From Chrysoperla carnea (taxonomy: Eukaryota > Arthropoda > Insecta > Neuroptera > Chrysopidae): DNA of 64,000 nt. Positions 1 to 11,531 of this stretch are shown piece by piece (position 1 is the first letter of the stretch; each line of letters starts with the position of its first letter). A program made the position numbers and the translations under genes. The notes under the pieces were generated by a model. The model was not told the DNA's origin. It ran no database searches and saw only the letters and a program-made list of their open reading frames with translations. The stretch is from NCBI RefSeq assembly GCF_905475395.1, contig NC_058337.1, positions 135,491,960 to 135,555,959 on the forward strand. The letters are read 5' to 3'.

Positions 1-71
1 TCGTGCCTTTTTCGATGAAAGATATTTTATAGTTACAAAGAATAAAAATGTTTATATAATTTAAATTAAAA

Positions 72-77
72 TTTATT
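72..77 (-). promoter_or_regulatory. Poly(A) signal of the first chemosensory-protein gene
   Basis: Read on the minus strand this is AATAAA, about 62 nt past the stop codon of the gene ending at 139. It is the first canonical hexamer after that stop. Confidence 0.5.
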
Positions 78-138
78 AAACTTAAATCTTTTTACACTTT
101 TTATAACTTAAACTAAATTATTATAAATTAATTGTTTT

Positions 139-1908
139 TTAAGCTTTAAGTTTTTCTTTACATTCTTTTTCATGTACACCTTCTGGGTCATGTTCAGACT
201 TCAATTGTTTTAATACATCGGGTTTCTTTTCTTCTAAATGTTTGAATACCTTCTTAACACCATCCTTTTGTTTGTCGGAGCATTTTTCGCAACAGTTTTG
301 GATGGCATCTTTCAAATGACCTGTATTAAATCAAATAAATGAAACAAAATTAATACAAATTTCAAAATAAGACAATTCTACTATTAGCGAATTTTCTGAA
401 TCCTAGCTCGTAAATATTTTAGTGGAAATTAGTATCACGACTCCTTAAGAACCGATTTTAATGTAGGACAGTGAAAAAAATACGAGAAGTGAAATCTAGC
501 GATCGAAAGATCCCGTTAAGTTTTTGGTTCGTAACCTATCGTGGGCACCTTTCACTTTTTAGTGTTTTTAGAAATGTCTGTGCATAACTTGTATACTTGT
601 GTGCTGTCGATAAAGCATCTATTGTTTGAAACTGGCAATAACCTGGCGGACACAGCACACACTGTAGTTGTTATCCATCAATACAGAATGACCACATAGC
701 TGCACATTAACCGACATCGTACGTCTTCGGGTTACCATATATATGAACTATGCTACGTAGTACATATAACAGACAAAGCATCTATTGTTTGAAACTAACA
801 ATAATCTGATGGACACAGCACACTATACAACACTTAAGGAATAAATTTCAGTCGTGCGTCGGATCTGTCATACTCAACTTTTTCCCCAGGAAATTAAAAA
901 TTATTCTGATGATATTACAAAAGGCAATCTAGAATGGGCTATATGCATATAAAATCGGTCCGCTCATTTTAATCTATCCCCGCCAATATTTCTCCAATTC
1001 ATGCCCATCACTGATCCACAATTTTAAATATACTGGTTATAAAATAGTAAAAATTTTTCCGGAGTTATTTTTCGAATCGAAGACATTCAACAAAAAATGG
1101 ATTGTAACAATTCGGACGTATTTATCTCACAATATGTCTGTTTAAATTTCTGATCATGCTTAGTACAAAAAAGCAAAAAAAAATTTTTCGAAAATCGGTC
1201 ATATGCTCCAAATAAATCTTATGAACAATTACCATATTTTGCATTTATTTTCTGAGTAAATGGCCTTTGAAGGAGAAAATTTCTTAGTGAGGTATTCAGT
1301 TATCACCATAAATTATCTTAATAGTAGCGTCCGACCGAAGTTTCGACTTCGATTACGAATTTGGATAGTTTCCGCTACAATTGTTTTCTACCCAAAAATA
1401 TTCAGATACTATACTAAATTATTTTTCCTAATTAAAATGAAGTTATGTCCGTAGAACCATATAAAATTTCGGGAAATAATATAAACTTTAAGAAAGGTCG
1501 AATATTCGATTCCGGATTCGGCTCAAAATGTCGTTTTTGACGAACACAAAATAAAAGTCACATTATTTTGGCGATTTCACCGTTGAATATTTATAGTATA
1601 GAATAAGAATTTTTTAAAATTAGTATATCATTTTCGGCATAAAACACCGAAAGTTAAAGTTTTCCCCAAAAAATTCGCCAAGAAATAAGTTTTAAAAGAC
1701 ACTTACGTTTTAATTCATCTCCTTCTGCTGTACATTTTCCTTTGCCCTCAATACAATCGATATAGTTATTCAATAATCGATCATTTGAGAGAATTGAATC
1801 GACATCAACATTATCGTATTTGGTTGGATATTTTTCTCCGTCTGGTCGTGGAACGGCATAAACAATTGTAGCTAATGCTACAACAGCGAAAATAACTCCG
1901 TATTTCAT
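139..1908 (-). CDS. Chemosensory protein (CSP, OS-D family), copy 1, two exons
   Basis: Exon 1 is 1707-1908 and exon 2 is 139-320; the 1386-bp intron (321-1706) has donor GTAAGT and acceptor CAG. The spliced product is 127 aa. Residues 1-18 form a hydrophobic signal peptide ending VYA, so the protein should be secreted. The CSP spacing C-x6-C-x18-C-x2-C is exact (C52, C59, C78, C81), and YDNVDVDSIL and KCSDKQKDG are family hallmarks. The phase-1 intron directly after the Lys of DELK is the usual CSP position. CSPs are small helical soluble carriers of hydrophobic ligands, working in chemosensation and in other tissues; the ligand cannot be told here. Extra cysteines C77 and C121 are unusual and shared with the two neighbours. 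The start is the only ATG before the signal peptide. It is the closest relative of the next gene (6130-7974). Confidence 0.95.
515..890. repeat. Dispersed repeat module in the CSP1 intron
   Basis: A stretch with CTTGTATACTTGTGTGCTGT, then GAAACTGGCAATAACCTGGC, then ACAGCACACTATACAACACT recurs at about 58190-58375 inside a pogo-type element. Here an internal part (GCATCTATTGTTTGAAACT ... GGACACAGCACAC) is itself repeated at about 615-655 and 778-825. No terminal repeats or target duplication were found around this copy. Confidence 0.65.
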
Positions 1909-1987
1909 GATTGTTAAATTTGTTTATTATAGAAGATATTTATCACAAATCAAAAGTTTTACTATAAATATTTAATTTCTGTAGCGG

Positions 1988-1996
1988 CTTTTTATA
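1988..1996 (-). promoter_or_regulatory. Likely TATA box of CSP copy 1
   Basis: The minus strand reads TATAAAAAG 80 nt before the ATG. The two other CSP genes have TATA-like boxes at matching distances, which supports the call. The start site is inferred to be about 30 nt downstream. Confidence 0.45.
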
Positions 1997-1999
1997 TTA

Positions 2000-4900
2000 A
2001 AATAAACCATATATTGTATGACGCTTATTTTTTACACTTACGACAATTTTTTCATAGCTTTATAAGCATAAATCATTTTTACTTAACAAAAAAAAAGAGG
2101 TGGTCTTTTCTGTGTAATTTCATTCAACTGGAGATAAATAAACGCACGGTTAATTAACATTAAGGCAATATGATCACGGTAAGAACTATAAGAATATTGA
2201 TCTTAAATATCAAAAAAACTGAATAAAAATATATTAGAAAAAATTTATTGTTGACTTCGAGTTGAAACATAGTTATTGAAACAAATACCACGAGACTCGA
2301 AATAAAATTTGTATATTCAGAAATTATATTTAAAAAGTATAACTAAAAAAACATACATGCATTTCGATTGCAACGACGCAATCATCGTCAGTAGCTAAAT
2401 TTATTCTTATAACACATTAAAAACAGTGCAATTGCGGGCCATGTTTTAAATACGGAACACAAAATTCTTCCGATCATGTTAGTTAAACCTGTTAAATTTC
2501 ACAATAGTTTAGATGCTTACCAAGGCATTTTAATCAACAAGGCGGACAAGACTCTCGACCGTGGTAAAGGTCCTATATAATTCGAATAAGATAAAATTTC
2601 TTAGGTAGGTTAATAAAATGCAAATTCAAAAAAGAAATTTTCAAAGTTGTATTCCTCGAATTATCTTTTATTATCGATCTCGAAAAGTTTGGTAATCTTC
2701 GAAAATTTCTTTCGATGAATGTTATTGTGTAGATGCTTTTGAAAGAAATGCGACTTTTGAAAAGAGACTAGAGAAATCTTACAGTTTAGTCTTGTAATTA
2801 ATAATAGAATTTTTATTCAAAATTCTATTAGTTTATTACAACCCTGTTCCAAAAACTTTGATTTCCTAATCCAGTAACTGAATTCAATTATCTGGCAGTG
2901 AAAAGTAGTCCCAACATAGTGCAAGTGAGAAATTCTGATTATAAATTTAAAAAAGTAGATCGTGTAAATTTTGAAAGTGTTGCTTTGCAATCGAGCTACA
3001 AAAGTCGTTCTTTCCGGATTTAAATACGACCGGGAAGTCCGTTCTTTCGGATAGGGGACACAGAAAAATCGTTTTTCATTTTTTTGATAGATGCACAGAA
3101 TGTAGCTAAACGAATTCGAATTCATTATCTGCACCATTTATCTCTATTTTGAAGGGATATTTCAGTTTTCTAACAATTAATATTCGGTTTGAGCCAATAA
3201 TTTTTACGAAGATTAAAAGTTTGCAAAATCAATTGGTGATTAGTACCTATACAAATAAATCACCTATGTACGTATACACTTATGTATCTCTATTCGGTGC
3301 CGTGAGAGTGCTGCCATACAAACTTCTCGCCTTTAACACTTCTATATGATTGTAAATGAATCATATATATTTTTTTAAGTAATATTTTAATGATTATTAT
3401 CAGTTTATAATGGACATTTCCAGTTTTCAATTGTCTTAAAGCCAGCTTTATTTTTTATGAAAGCCAGTTCGGGAATTTATCTGAATAATTCCATTGTGTA
3501 TATCTTTTATCCAACGAATTACACCATGAAATTATTTTAATTTGAATACGCGTGAGTATTGATCCTCCTTTATCATTCCATAGAAACATTATTCTTGCTA
3601 AAAACAAATTGTGCTTAAATCTTCTAGAAAAATAACGCATAAAACATCTAAAATCTAAAAAAAAATTGGAGAGCCGATTATCTTCCCTTTTTAATAAAGT
3701 GCAAATATTCAAATTTAAGGATTTATGAACGTATATGATCAAGAAATTTCAGAAAGAAATATATTTTTTCAATTCTGACAGTGAATTATGTTGACGATAA
3801 AAAAAGAAAAGTCAGAATGAAATTTTTCGATATCTGGCATAATTTTCAAAATATTGAAAATTAATAATTTTCTTTAACTATTCAGCTTTCGATATTTCGA
3901 AAACAAAGGCAGATATTGAATAATTTCATTCTTTTTTTTTCTACATTCACGAAGTTATAATAAAGTTCATCATCAATGTTGAAAATAATTTCATTCAAAA
4001 CTTCTTATTTTTCGTCTACATTCATATAGTTAATAACAAAATTCATCAACAAAGTTGAAAATAAGATAAAAATAATTTCAACCCTAAATCTATCCTGCTC
4101 TTACATCCCTTATATAAATGGAGTACATCCCTTATATATGTTTACGTTCTATAAACAAGTTTTTTTACATTTACATTTGTTTTCATTCGTTCCAAGTGAA
4201 AATTATCAAAAACTTTATATGTCATTTTTACAGATTTCTCCATAATAGCAAAATGTATTTTATATCGATTTTCAATGATTTTTTTCTTCAAAATTTGCAT
4301 GGATACCTAAGTTAAAATTTTAATCACATATTCTTTAAGTAAAAGTTTACCTTATCAAAAAATTTGAGCCATCAAATCAAACATTGTTGTCATGCTCATA
4401 TATCCATAAGCTGCTGGATCAATTAAAGGCTTGCCGGGACCGTAACTTAAGAAATTTAACTCTCTTAAAAACGCCCTTGCTCAGTGTTATCGAACTAGCC
4501 AATAACTTCACCTGAGCAAATTTTTAGCAATGAAGCTGGTTATACCAAAAAGACCTTTGAAGTTTAAAATTTCAGAAAATATGATGCCAGCTATATTTTT
4601 ATATCTGATTCTATCGTGGAAACCACTTTAATATATTCAGGTTTTTGAACTATAAAACACCTATTATTAAATTATTATAACATATTGAACTAGTAATACT
4701 AACTCTGAATATATTAATATTTGGGTATTCGCACCATGCGTGAGTTTTATTGGAGGCATTTCCATGGTAACGATACACTACTTTAATTATAGAATTGTAT
4801 GGACTGTATTTATGACTAATATTGAAAATTTAAAATTTTGTCACACAAATTTAAATAGATAATTATGATAATTTACATTTGAAAAATAATATTTGTGCAA

Positions 4901-6110
4901 TTTGATTTCTTATTTTCACAATTTTTAATGCATTAAGTTTAATTAATTAGTGTTTTTCAATAATTTTAATTTGACATTTTCTATAACATTAAGATGTCAT
5001 AACATTAGTCATAACAGCGTCCTTTAACGCCAAAATTTTTCACTAGAAGCGCTAGCATCGATTTTATTGCCCCTACCATGACTACGCACACAACGAATGG
5101 GGAAAAAAGTGTTATTTATTTACCAAGGAAGAAAAAAAGTGTTCTCATAATGATTAATGTTTTTCGTTCTTATGTTGAACTTGAAAATTTTGTAATGTAA
5201 TTTTATTTTGCTATCTTTCAACCTCATAAATTGAGAGAGATATATTATTTTATTTTAAAATTATAATTTTGCAAATGACATATGTTCAAAATAAATGTAG
5301 TATGTCTACAACTAAAACTTACAAAATTTAAAAAACCCACGAAAAATTGCTGTTTTTTCCTTGAATTCTTGAGTTGTGAGGAACACTCTCGATCGGGTCA
5401 TCTTACAAACAAAAATAACCCGATCAAAATCGTTTCATCCGTTTAGGAGCTACGATACCACAGATAGACACACAGATACAAAGATACACACGTCAAACTC
5501 ATACCCCTCTTTTTGTGTCGAGGGTTAAAAAACAACCAGAAAAAATACTACACGAATGGTTTTTTTGAAATTCCAAATTCTAGAGAGAATAAATAAAACT
5601 GGAAATTAATCGTCCAATTTAATTAAAAATAATTTTTCGATACAAAATTTGGTGTAGTATACATTTTTGTCAAATTTAACTTCTTTAAGCGCTTCTTTTG
5701 ACCCAGTCCTTGTTTAAACTAGTACTGCAAAACGCAAGCTAGATTCATAATTGAAGCGCTTTAAATGCTCCTTCAGTTCTTATCTAAAACTTCTGCCCTT
5801 TTCACAAAAACATCCGTTTTAGTTAACAAATTTTTCCAATTTTTCCATTTGAATTATTTTACATAACTTAAATTTCACGAGACACGAAATATTGGAAAAC
5901 AATTTTTAAATTTTTTTTTTTCGTTTCATTTCTTGAATCTACCTTTTTCGATTTGAAATTTAGGTTCAAACCTAGGAAACATGGATTACTTAGGATTTTT
6001 CGAATAATACTAAAAAATTTATTTAAATTAACATAATATTTATTAGAAATTATCACTTTTATACAAATTATTTTTGGAACTTTTTTTTTGTTGGTATAAC
6101 TTAAATCTAA
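2000..6110. other. Intergenic DNA between CSP copies 1 and 2, no gene seen
   Basis: Only short ORFs without recognisable domains are present. A direct repeat of about 50 bp (CTACATTCA..AGTTA.TAA) occurs at 3940-3990 and 4014-4062. CATCCCTTATATA is doubled at about 4105-4138. A retroelement-tail-like stretch lies near 5420-5530. Confidence 0.5.
5420..5530 (+). repeat. Retroelement 3'-tail-like sequence
   Basis: ATCAAAATCGTTTCATCCGT, then ACAGATAGACACACAGATAC and CTCTTTTTGTGTCGAGGGTT, resembles the 3' tails of RTE-like non-LTR elements common in insects. A related start (ATCAAAATCGGTCCATCCGT) is seen near 16759. No coding part is attached. Family assignment is from general knowledge only. Confidence 0.35.
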
Positions 6111-6116
6111 ATAATT

Positions 6117-6122
6117 TTTATT
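6117..6122 (-). promoter_or_regulatory. Candidate poly(A) signal of CSP copy 2
   Basis: AATAAA on the minus strand begins only 8 nt after the stop codon. A second AATAAA at 6039-6044 is an equally plausible site. Confidence 0.3.
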
Positions 6123-6129
6123 TAATTAT

Positions 6130-7974
6130 TTAAAAAATTTTTACATCAGGATACTTTTCACGGCAAAGTTTTTCATATTCGCCAGTTGGATCATGTTCTT
6201 CTTGTAATTGTTTCATAACTTCAGGTTTCTTTTCACTGAAAACTTTGAATACTTTCATAACGCCTTCCTTTTGCTTATCGGAACATTTTTCACAACAATT
6301 TTGGATAGCATCTTTCAAATGTACTGTTTCAAAACAAACAGAAATTAAAAAAATTAATATACTTCAATAAAAAAAATTAACTTGCTTTTCAATATAAAAT
6401 ATAAGCCCCTTTTATCATATTATAATATTTTTTAACCCGTCAGCACTCACGTCAACCGTGAGCAAAAAATTAATTTAAATAATTCATTTTTAACTAATTT
6501 CATCATATTTCGATCACACTTTTTTTTAATTTACTGAGTGCGACTTATATTAAACTAACAAAAATATAAGAACAGACCCAAAAATTTCTGGAATTAATAT
6601 TATTTGCTTCCACCTTTAATCTTGTGACTAGAGAAATTCTCACAATTTTTGAAGGACTCGAAAAAACATATATTTAAAAAAACTGTAGATAGATTGGAAA
6701 ACCATTTGAAAAATTAAATTTATTTAATTTTTAAACCAAGCATGAGCAAAATGCTCATAACGCGGGTGCTGGCAAAGCAAATATGGAGGTATTATGATTA
6801 TTAAAAAAAACTTTTTAAAACAAAGCTTTAAAAAAACTTTTTAACAAAGTTAACAAACTGATGAAGTTCTATAATAACACATAGCCTTTTTTCAATTTTA
6901 TGTCCGTTTTCTTGGAGATTTCAAAACTTTTAGGTGCAATTGTTCCTCTAAAAGTTGACTTTTACACTTTTTTATGTTGCAATTTTTCGAGGAAGGCAAA
7001 AATTTACAGGTAGTCGGGGAACTACAGCAATATCAACATTGGAAAACGATAATTTTACAAGCATAAGGTCTTATATAAATCAAAAACCTGAAACGGGATA
7101 TCATGAATCTCGAAATAATCCATTAGCACTTGTGTCAATCGTACGGTAATCTTTAGTCGCTTGATGAAAGATTTGCTGAGCAAGAAATCTCAAATATTTC
7201 GCGCATTAAATAGTCTTTAGCTTTGTAAATCATAACCTCTACATAATTTTATATAAATTCGTTTTAACTAATTTCACCATATTTCTATCAGAAGTTTTTT
7301 TTTAATTTTTTGAGTACAACTAATATTAAACTAACGAAAGTACACGAACAGGTGTGAAGTTTTCAATTTCTGAAAATTTAATATTTTTTTGCTTACACCT
7401 TTACTCTCGTGTTGAGAGAAATTCTCACAACTTCTGAAGTACTAGAAATGAAAAAAAATTTTAAAAACTGAATAGAAAATTCATAAACGAAAATAGATAA
7501 AATTACATGAAGATAGGAAAAATTTCAACCACATATACCATTTGTAACAACGCGTGGGTGCTGACGCGTTAAAACACGGTCAAAAGTTCTAATAATTTCT
7601 TTAATTTTATTGATCAAATTTTCGAAACCCATGCACGAACCGCGATATTCAAAGCTGCCAGGAGCCAGAAAGAATATTGTAAAAATGCAAAAATTTCTAA
7701 AGATCTATGCAATCTTCGATAATTTTAAATATATTGAAAATGTTAAAAATTGATTAGCTCAGGAAAACTTACATTTTAATTCATCACCTTCCGTTGTACA
7801 TTTTCCTTTGTTTTGAATACAATCAATATAGTTCTTCAATAATCGTTCATTCGATAGAATTGAATCGATATCAATATTATCGTATTTCGTTGTATATTTA
7901 TCATCGTCTGGCTTAGGTAAAGCGTAAACAATGGTAGCTAATGCTACAATAGCGAAGACAACCGCGTATTTCAT
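6130..7974 (-). CDS. Chemosensory protein (CSP, OS-D family), copy 2, two exons
   Basis: Exon 1 is 7773-7974 and exon 2 is 6130-6323; the 1449-bp intron (6324-7772) has donor GTAAGT and acceptor CAG, phase 1, after the Lys of DELK. The product is 131 aa with a signal peptide ending VYA at residue 18. Cysteines C52, C59, C78 and C81 give C-x6-C-x18-C-x2-C; C77 and C121 are extra. YDNIDIDSILSNERLLKNYI and KCSDKQKEG are strong family motifs. Exon 1 matches copy 1 at 52 of 67 residues, pointing to fairly recent tandem duplication; the C-terminal tail is longer (ends DVKIF). The family role is extracellular binding of small hydrophobic molecules; no ligand can be inferred. The intron carries two related dispersed repeats (6434-6775, 7133-7575). 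Confidence 0.95.
6434..6775. repeat. Dispersed element, copy A, in CSP2 intron
   Basis: It begins near TTAACCCGTCAGCACTCACG and ends near CGCGGGTGCTGGC, which form an imperfect inverted pair. The interior (AACTAATTTCATCATATTTC .. GAGAAATTCTCACAA) is matched in the same orientation at 7260-7440. A related copy lies in inverted orientation in the CSP3 intron. No coding capacity; probably a MITE-like DNA element. Confidence 0.6.
7133..7575. repeat. Dispersed element, copy B, in CSP2 intron
   Basis: This is the second copy of the family at 6434-6775. It contains GGTAATCTTTAGTCGC, AAATCATAACCTCTACATAA, TTAAACTAACGAAAGTACAC and the end GCGTGGGTGCTGACGCGTTA. The first three blocks are found, inverted, at 14640-14960 in the CSP3 intron. 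Boundaries are approximate. Confidence 0.6.
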
Positions 7975-8053
7975 GATGATTGTTGAATTGTTATAAAAAT
8001 CACTTAGAACGAAAGACGAATTACTTATTATAATTAAACGGATTTCTAATCAA

Positions 8054-8062
8054 CTTTATATA
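8054..8062 (-). promoter_or_regulatory. TATA box of CSP copy 2
   Basis: The minus strand reads GGGTATATAAAG, a good TATA box, about 80 nt before the ATG at 7974. It occupies the same place as in copies 1 and 3. Confidence 0.6.
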
Positions 8063-8065
8063 CCC

Positions 8066-9411
8066 CTTGGAAGAAGTGCGTTTGTACAAAGTTTTTATGA
8101 CGTTTAATTTTAACGTAATAATTTTCTTTCAGTGTTTTTCTTTCATAGTGAAGTCAACGAAGCGTAAAATCATTCACAATTGTAAAATCTCAATAACAGC
8201 ATAAATTTTAATGATTTAACAAAAAAAAATGCAATAACATTATACATGAATGACTATTGCTAAAATTTGAATGCACTCAATTTAAAATCTCAAAAATTAT
8301 TCGGAGCGCTTCAAGCTTTTACGAATTAACAATAAAGGTCTTAAAAACTGCTAAAATTCATGGTATTTAGACGTTAAAAAAGAGATTTTCAACCCTGTAG
8401 CCCAATTTGGAGAGTCTGTGGAAGAGACATATGCTTTGAAAACCTTTTGCTCAAATTCCAGTTCATTTTAACTCTTTTGAACTACGAAAGGCCTATTCCC
8501 AAAAGCTAGGTAGTTGATACCTTAAAAAAAACATTGATACTTGATACTAATTCAATCTATATACAGATATTCTACCCAGCCCTCCTCCACAGCTCAATTT
8601 GGAGAGGCTGTAAAATTGAACTATGTCTTAAAAACCACGAAAATTCATGATATTGCGACATGAAAAGTAAAAGGGGGTTGGGAAGCTAACAACCCTAAAA
8701 GTCCATTTCTTGGTACTAACAAACCTACCTACAGATTTTCAATCCTCTCAAAGTGGTGTATATCGACACCCCTTAGGGTCGGTTCCAAGACGAAAAGTGT
8801 CTACGATAGCGAACATAAGAATTAAGGGTTCATAAGAATAGAAAGAGGTCAACGGTGCTATATGGATACAGTACCGCCTAATTGAGAGCCCCTCATACCC
8901 AGCAACAAAATATTAGGTTTAAAATATTTTAAGGGCGCACTATTAATTCAAGATTACTAAAAAAACATAAAAAGATCGCCGAATAATACATTTTACTACG
9001 AATCCCTCGCTGTCATAATTCGGGATTTCTCGGTAAGGAGTCTATCTTAAGCATAAAAATTGGCCAATGGTTCTCAAGACAAGAAAAATTGAAACCCACT
9101 GCTCTAACTCAATGTGGAGAACTGCGGAAGCAAATCATTAAAAATCACGAAAAACCATGATATTTTGGCATAAAAAGAGGAAATATGGGCTGAGAAACAC
9201 CCTCAAAAGGTTCTTTCCTAACACTGTCAACTAATATAAGGATTTTGAATTCCGTAGCTCAATTTGGAGCAGAAAAAAGCGGAAATCCTCTCACTGGAGT
9301 TGCTCATCTCCAATCAAACTCCGTTTTAAATAAATCGATAACAACTTCTTGATAAACGACCCTTCATTTGAACTAAAAGGAAACTTTTCCGGCTCGGTTG
9401 AAACTTTTCTT
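8066..9411. repeat. Intergenic stretch with degenerate repeat units
   Basis: Between about 8340 and 9275 a loose unit recurs: a block like AAAATTCATGATATT..GACATGAAAAG (about 8350, 8640, 9155) and a block like CAATTTGGAGAG (about 8402, 8595, 9110, 9256). Units are diverged and irregularly spaced, as in an old repeat array. No ORF of note. Confidence 0.4.
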
Positions 9412-9850
9412 TTTACTTTTTATACCATGTATATATGAAATATACATAGTATATTAAGTTTAGTCCAAAGTTTGTAACGTTTAAAAATAATGATGCTAGG
9501 AAAAAAATTTTGTCATAGGTGTTCATAAAATCACCTAATTAGTCCATTTCCGGTTGTCCGTCCGTCCGTCTGTGGACACGATAACTCAAAAACGAAAAAA
9601 GATATCGAGCTGAAATTTTTACAGCGTACTCAGGACGTAAAAAGTGAGGTCAAGTTCGTAAATGAGCATCATACGTCAATTGGGTCTTGAGTCCGTAGGA
9701 CCCATCTTGTAAACCGTTAGAGATAGAACAAAAGTTTAAATGTAAAAAATGTTCCTTATTAAAAATTTAAACAACATTTGTTTGAAACATTTTTTCGTAA
9801 ACATCACTGTTTACCCGTGAGGGCGCCAATTAGGCGGAAATTTTATAATA
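9412..9850 (+). repeat. Dispersed repeat family T, copy 1
   Basis: Starts near TATACCATGTATATATGAAA and runs through TAAGTTTAGTCCAAAGTTTG, ATCACCTAATTAGTCCATTT, repeated GTCCGTCC, ACGATAACTCAAAAACGAAA and AAACATTTTTTCGTAAACAT to GTGAGGGCGCC. The same order of blocks is found at 10478-11345 (interrupted) and 40690-41015 (partial). No coding part was found, and its class is not clear from sequence alone. Confidence 0.7.
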
Positions 9851-10477
9851 TGTAGTATACTTGATTATCAGTTATGTATGTGTCACATGTTTGTATGTGT
9901 AATGTGATAAAGAAATCAACACTGACTATGCATGGTATTTCAACAATTAACTCAGTCAATTGTTTGTTTTCACTTGTTTAAATCATATTTAAATCGATTG
10001 AATCTTTTTGTTTCGCAGTGAAAACTTTTTTATTGACTCTACTATCACGTTAAGTAACTCAGTTTTCTTGCAAAAAAAAAAAAAAATGTCAGAAATAGGG
10101 ATAAATTAAGAAAATAATGTAATTACTAATACACGGTACATCGATTCGCTGTACATATACATACACGCAGACAAATTACACAAAAATAACATGTTTTTTT
10201 TAAAGCTAAATGGAAAAGTTAATTTCAATTTGACCTTCGCATTGATTGAAAGAGAATATATTTACAAGGAAATCATAACATAAATTATTTATTATTATAA
10301 AATACTAAAATATTACTACAACTCTATAAAAGTGATATTAAAATTTGAATAACTATAAAATAAAATAAACATACCTCGTAATGTAAATAATAAACTAATA
10401 ATATTTATACTTATTTAAAGAAGTTATCTCATCAAATTATGGTTTAAGTTTCATGACCTATTGTCTAAATCATTTAT
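9851..10477. other. Intergenic, nothing recognised
   Basis: AT-rich sequence with a poly-A run near 10073. No gene, tRNA or clear repeat boundary was seen. Confidence 0.4.
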
Positions 10478-11345
10478 TTTTATACCCTGTATATATGAAA
10501 TATACCAGGTGTCCTATTTTAAACAATCCAACTGAAAATTTCTTCATCGGCCGGCTATTGGAAAAAATGTTTCAAGTAAAAGGTCTTCTACTTGAAGAGG
10601 GATACCTCGCAAAAGCTGTAAATTTAACCTTGACTTACAATACTCTTTAAAATTATTTCATGCTCTGAACTGATAAGAGATAGAGGAAAACTTTAAATAA
10701 AAAAGTTGTTCTTAATAAAATAACACACATAATAACAACTTTTGTTGGAAATATTTTTTCGTGAACGTCATAAATACGATAGAAAAAGAAAGTAAAAACC
10801 GGTCGTTTTCTTTTTTTTTTGGAAATAGTAAGAGAAACTTCAAATAACAGAGTCCATCATTTTTGCAATAGGTTTCCGCCGAAATTATAAGGTTCACAAA
10901 AAACTGACTTAAAAATTTTCAGCTGAATTGTTTAAATGGGGTCACCTGGTTCATCAAGGTATACTAATTTTAGCCCAAGTTTGTTATGCTTAGAAAAATT
11001 GATGATACGAATAAAATTTTGGTATAGATGTTCATGAAATCAATTAATTTGTCTATTTCCGTTTGTCCGTCCGCCTGTTCGTATTTACTTAGACTCGATA
11101 AGTCAAAAACGAAAAGAGATATCCAGCTGATATTTTTATAGCGTGCTTAGGACGTAAAAAGTGAATTTGATTTCGTAAATGAGCAACATAGGTCATTGGG
11201 TCTGTAGGACTCATCTTGTAAGCCGTTAAAGATAGAACCAAAAATTTTAATGAAAAAAACGTTCCTTATAAAAATGAAAACAACTTTTATTTGAAACATT
11301 TTTTCGTAACTATCATTGTTTTCTTATGAGGGAACAAATTAGAGA
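10478..11345 (+). repeat. Dispersed repeat family T, copy 2, split by a nested insertion
   Basis: The left end TATACCCTGTATATATGAAA is at about 10482-10501. The rest resumes only at about 10955 (AAGGTATACTAATTTTAGCC) and continues through GTCCGTCCGCC and AAACATTTTTTCGTAACTAT. The gap is filled by the element at 10506-10950. Confidence 0.65.
10506..10950. mobile_element. Nested MITE-like insertion inside repeat family T
   Basis: Its ends form an inverted pair: left CAGGTGTCCTATTTTAAACA then ATCCAACTGAAAATT; right, read on the minus strand, CCAGGTGACCCCATTTAAAC then AATTCAGCTGAAAATT. It splits family T copy 2 between its first 30 bp and the remainder. No clean target duplication was seen. The interior has no supported gene. 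Confidence 0.6.
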
Positions 11346-11531
11346 AAAACTTTGATGATCATCTGCTCCAAAAGTAAAATGGATAGAGAGTTGCAAATTT
11401 GAAGGAAGCTTAGATTAGTGAATCTTATAAAAAACTTTTGAAATAATTTATTCTTACTTTCTTCTTATTTCGTCCAAGAAAATTTATTATCAAAGTTGAT
11501 ACGTTTTGGGCCTTAAAATAAGTCTTAGCGC

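Noticed and set aside
2817-3137. 106-codon minus-strand open frame
   Set aside because: No recognisable domain, composition like the AT-rich background, and no splice or promoter context.
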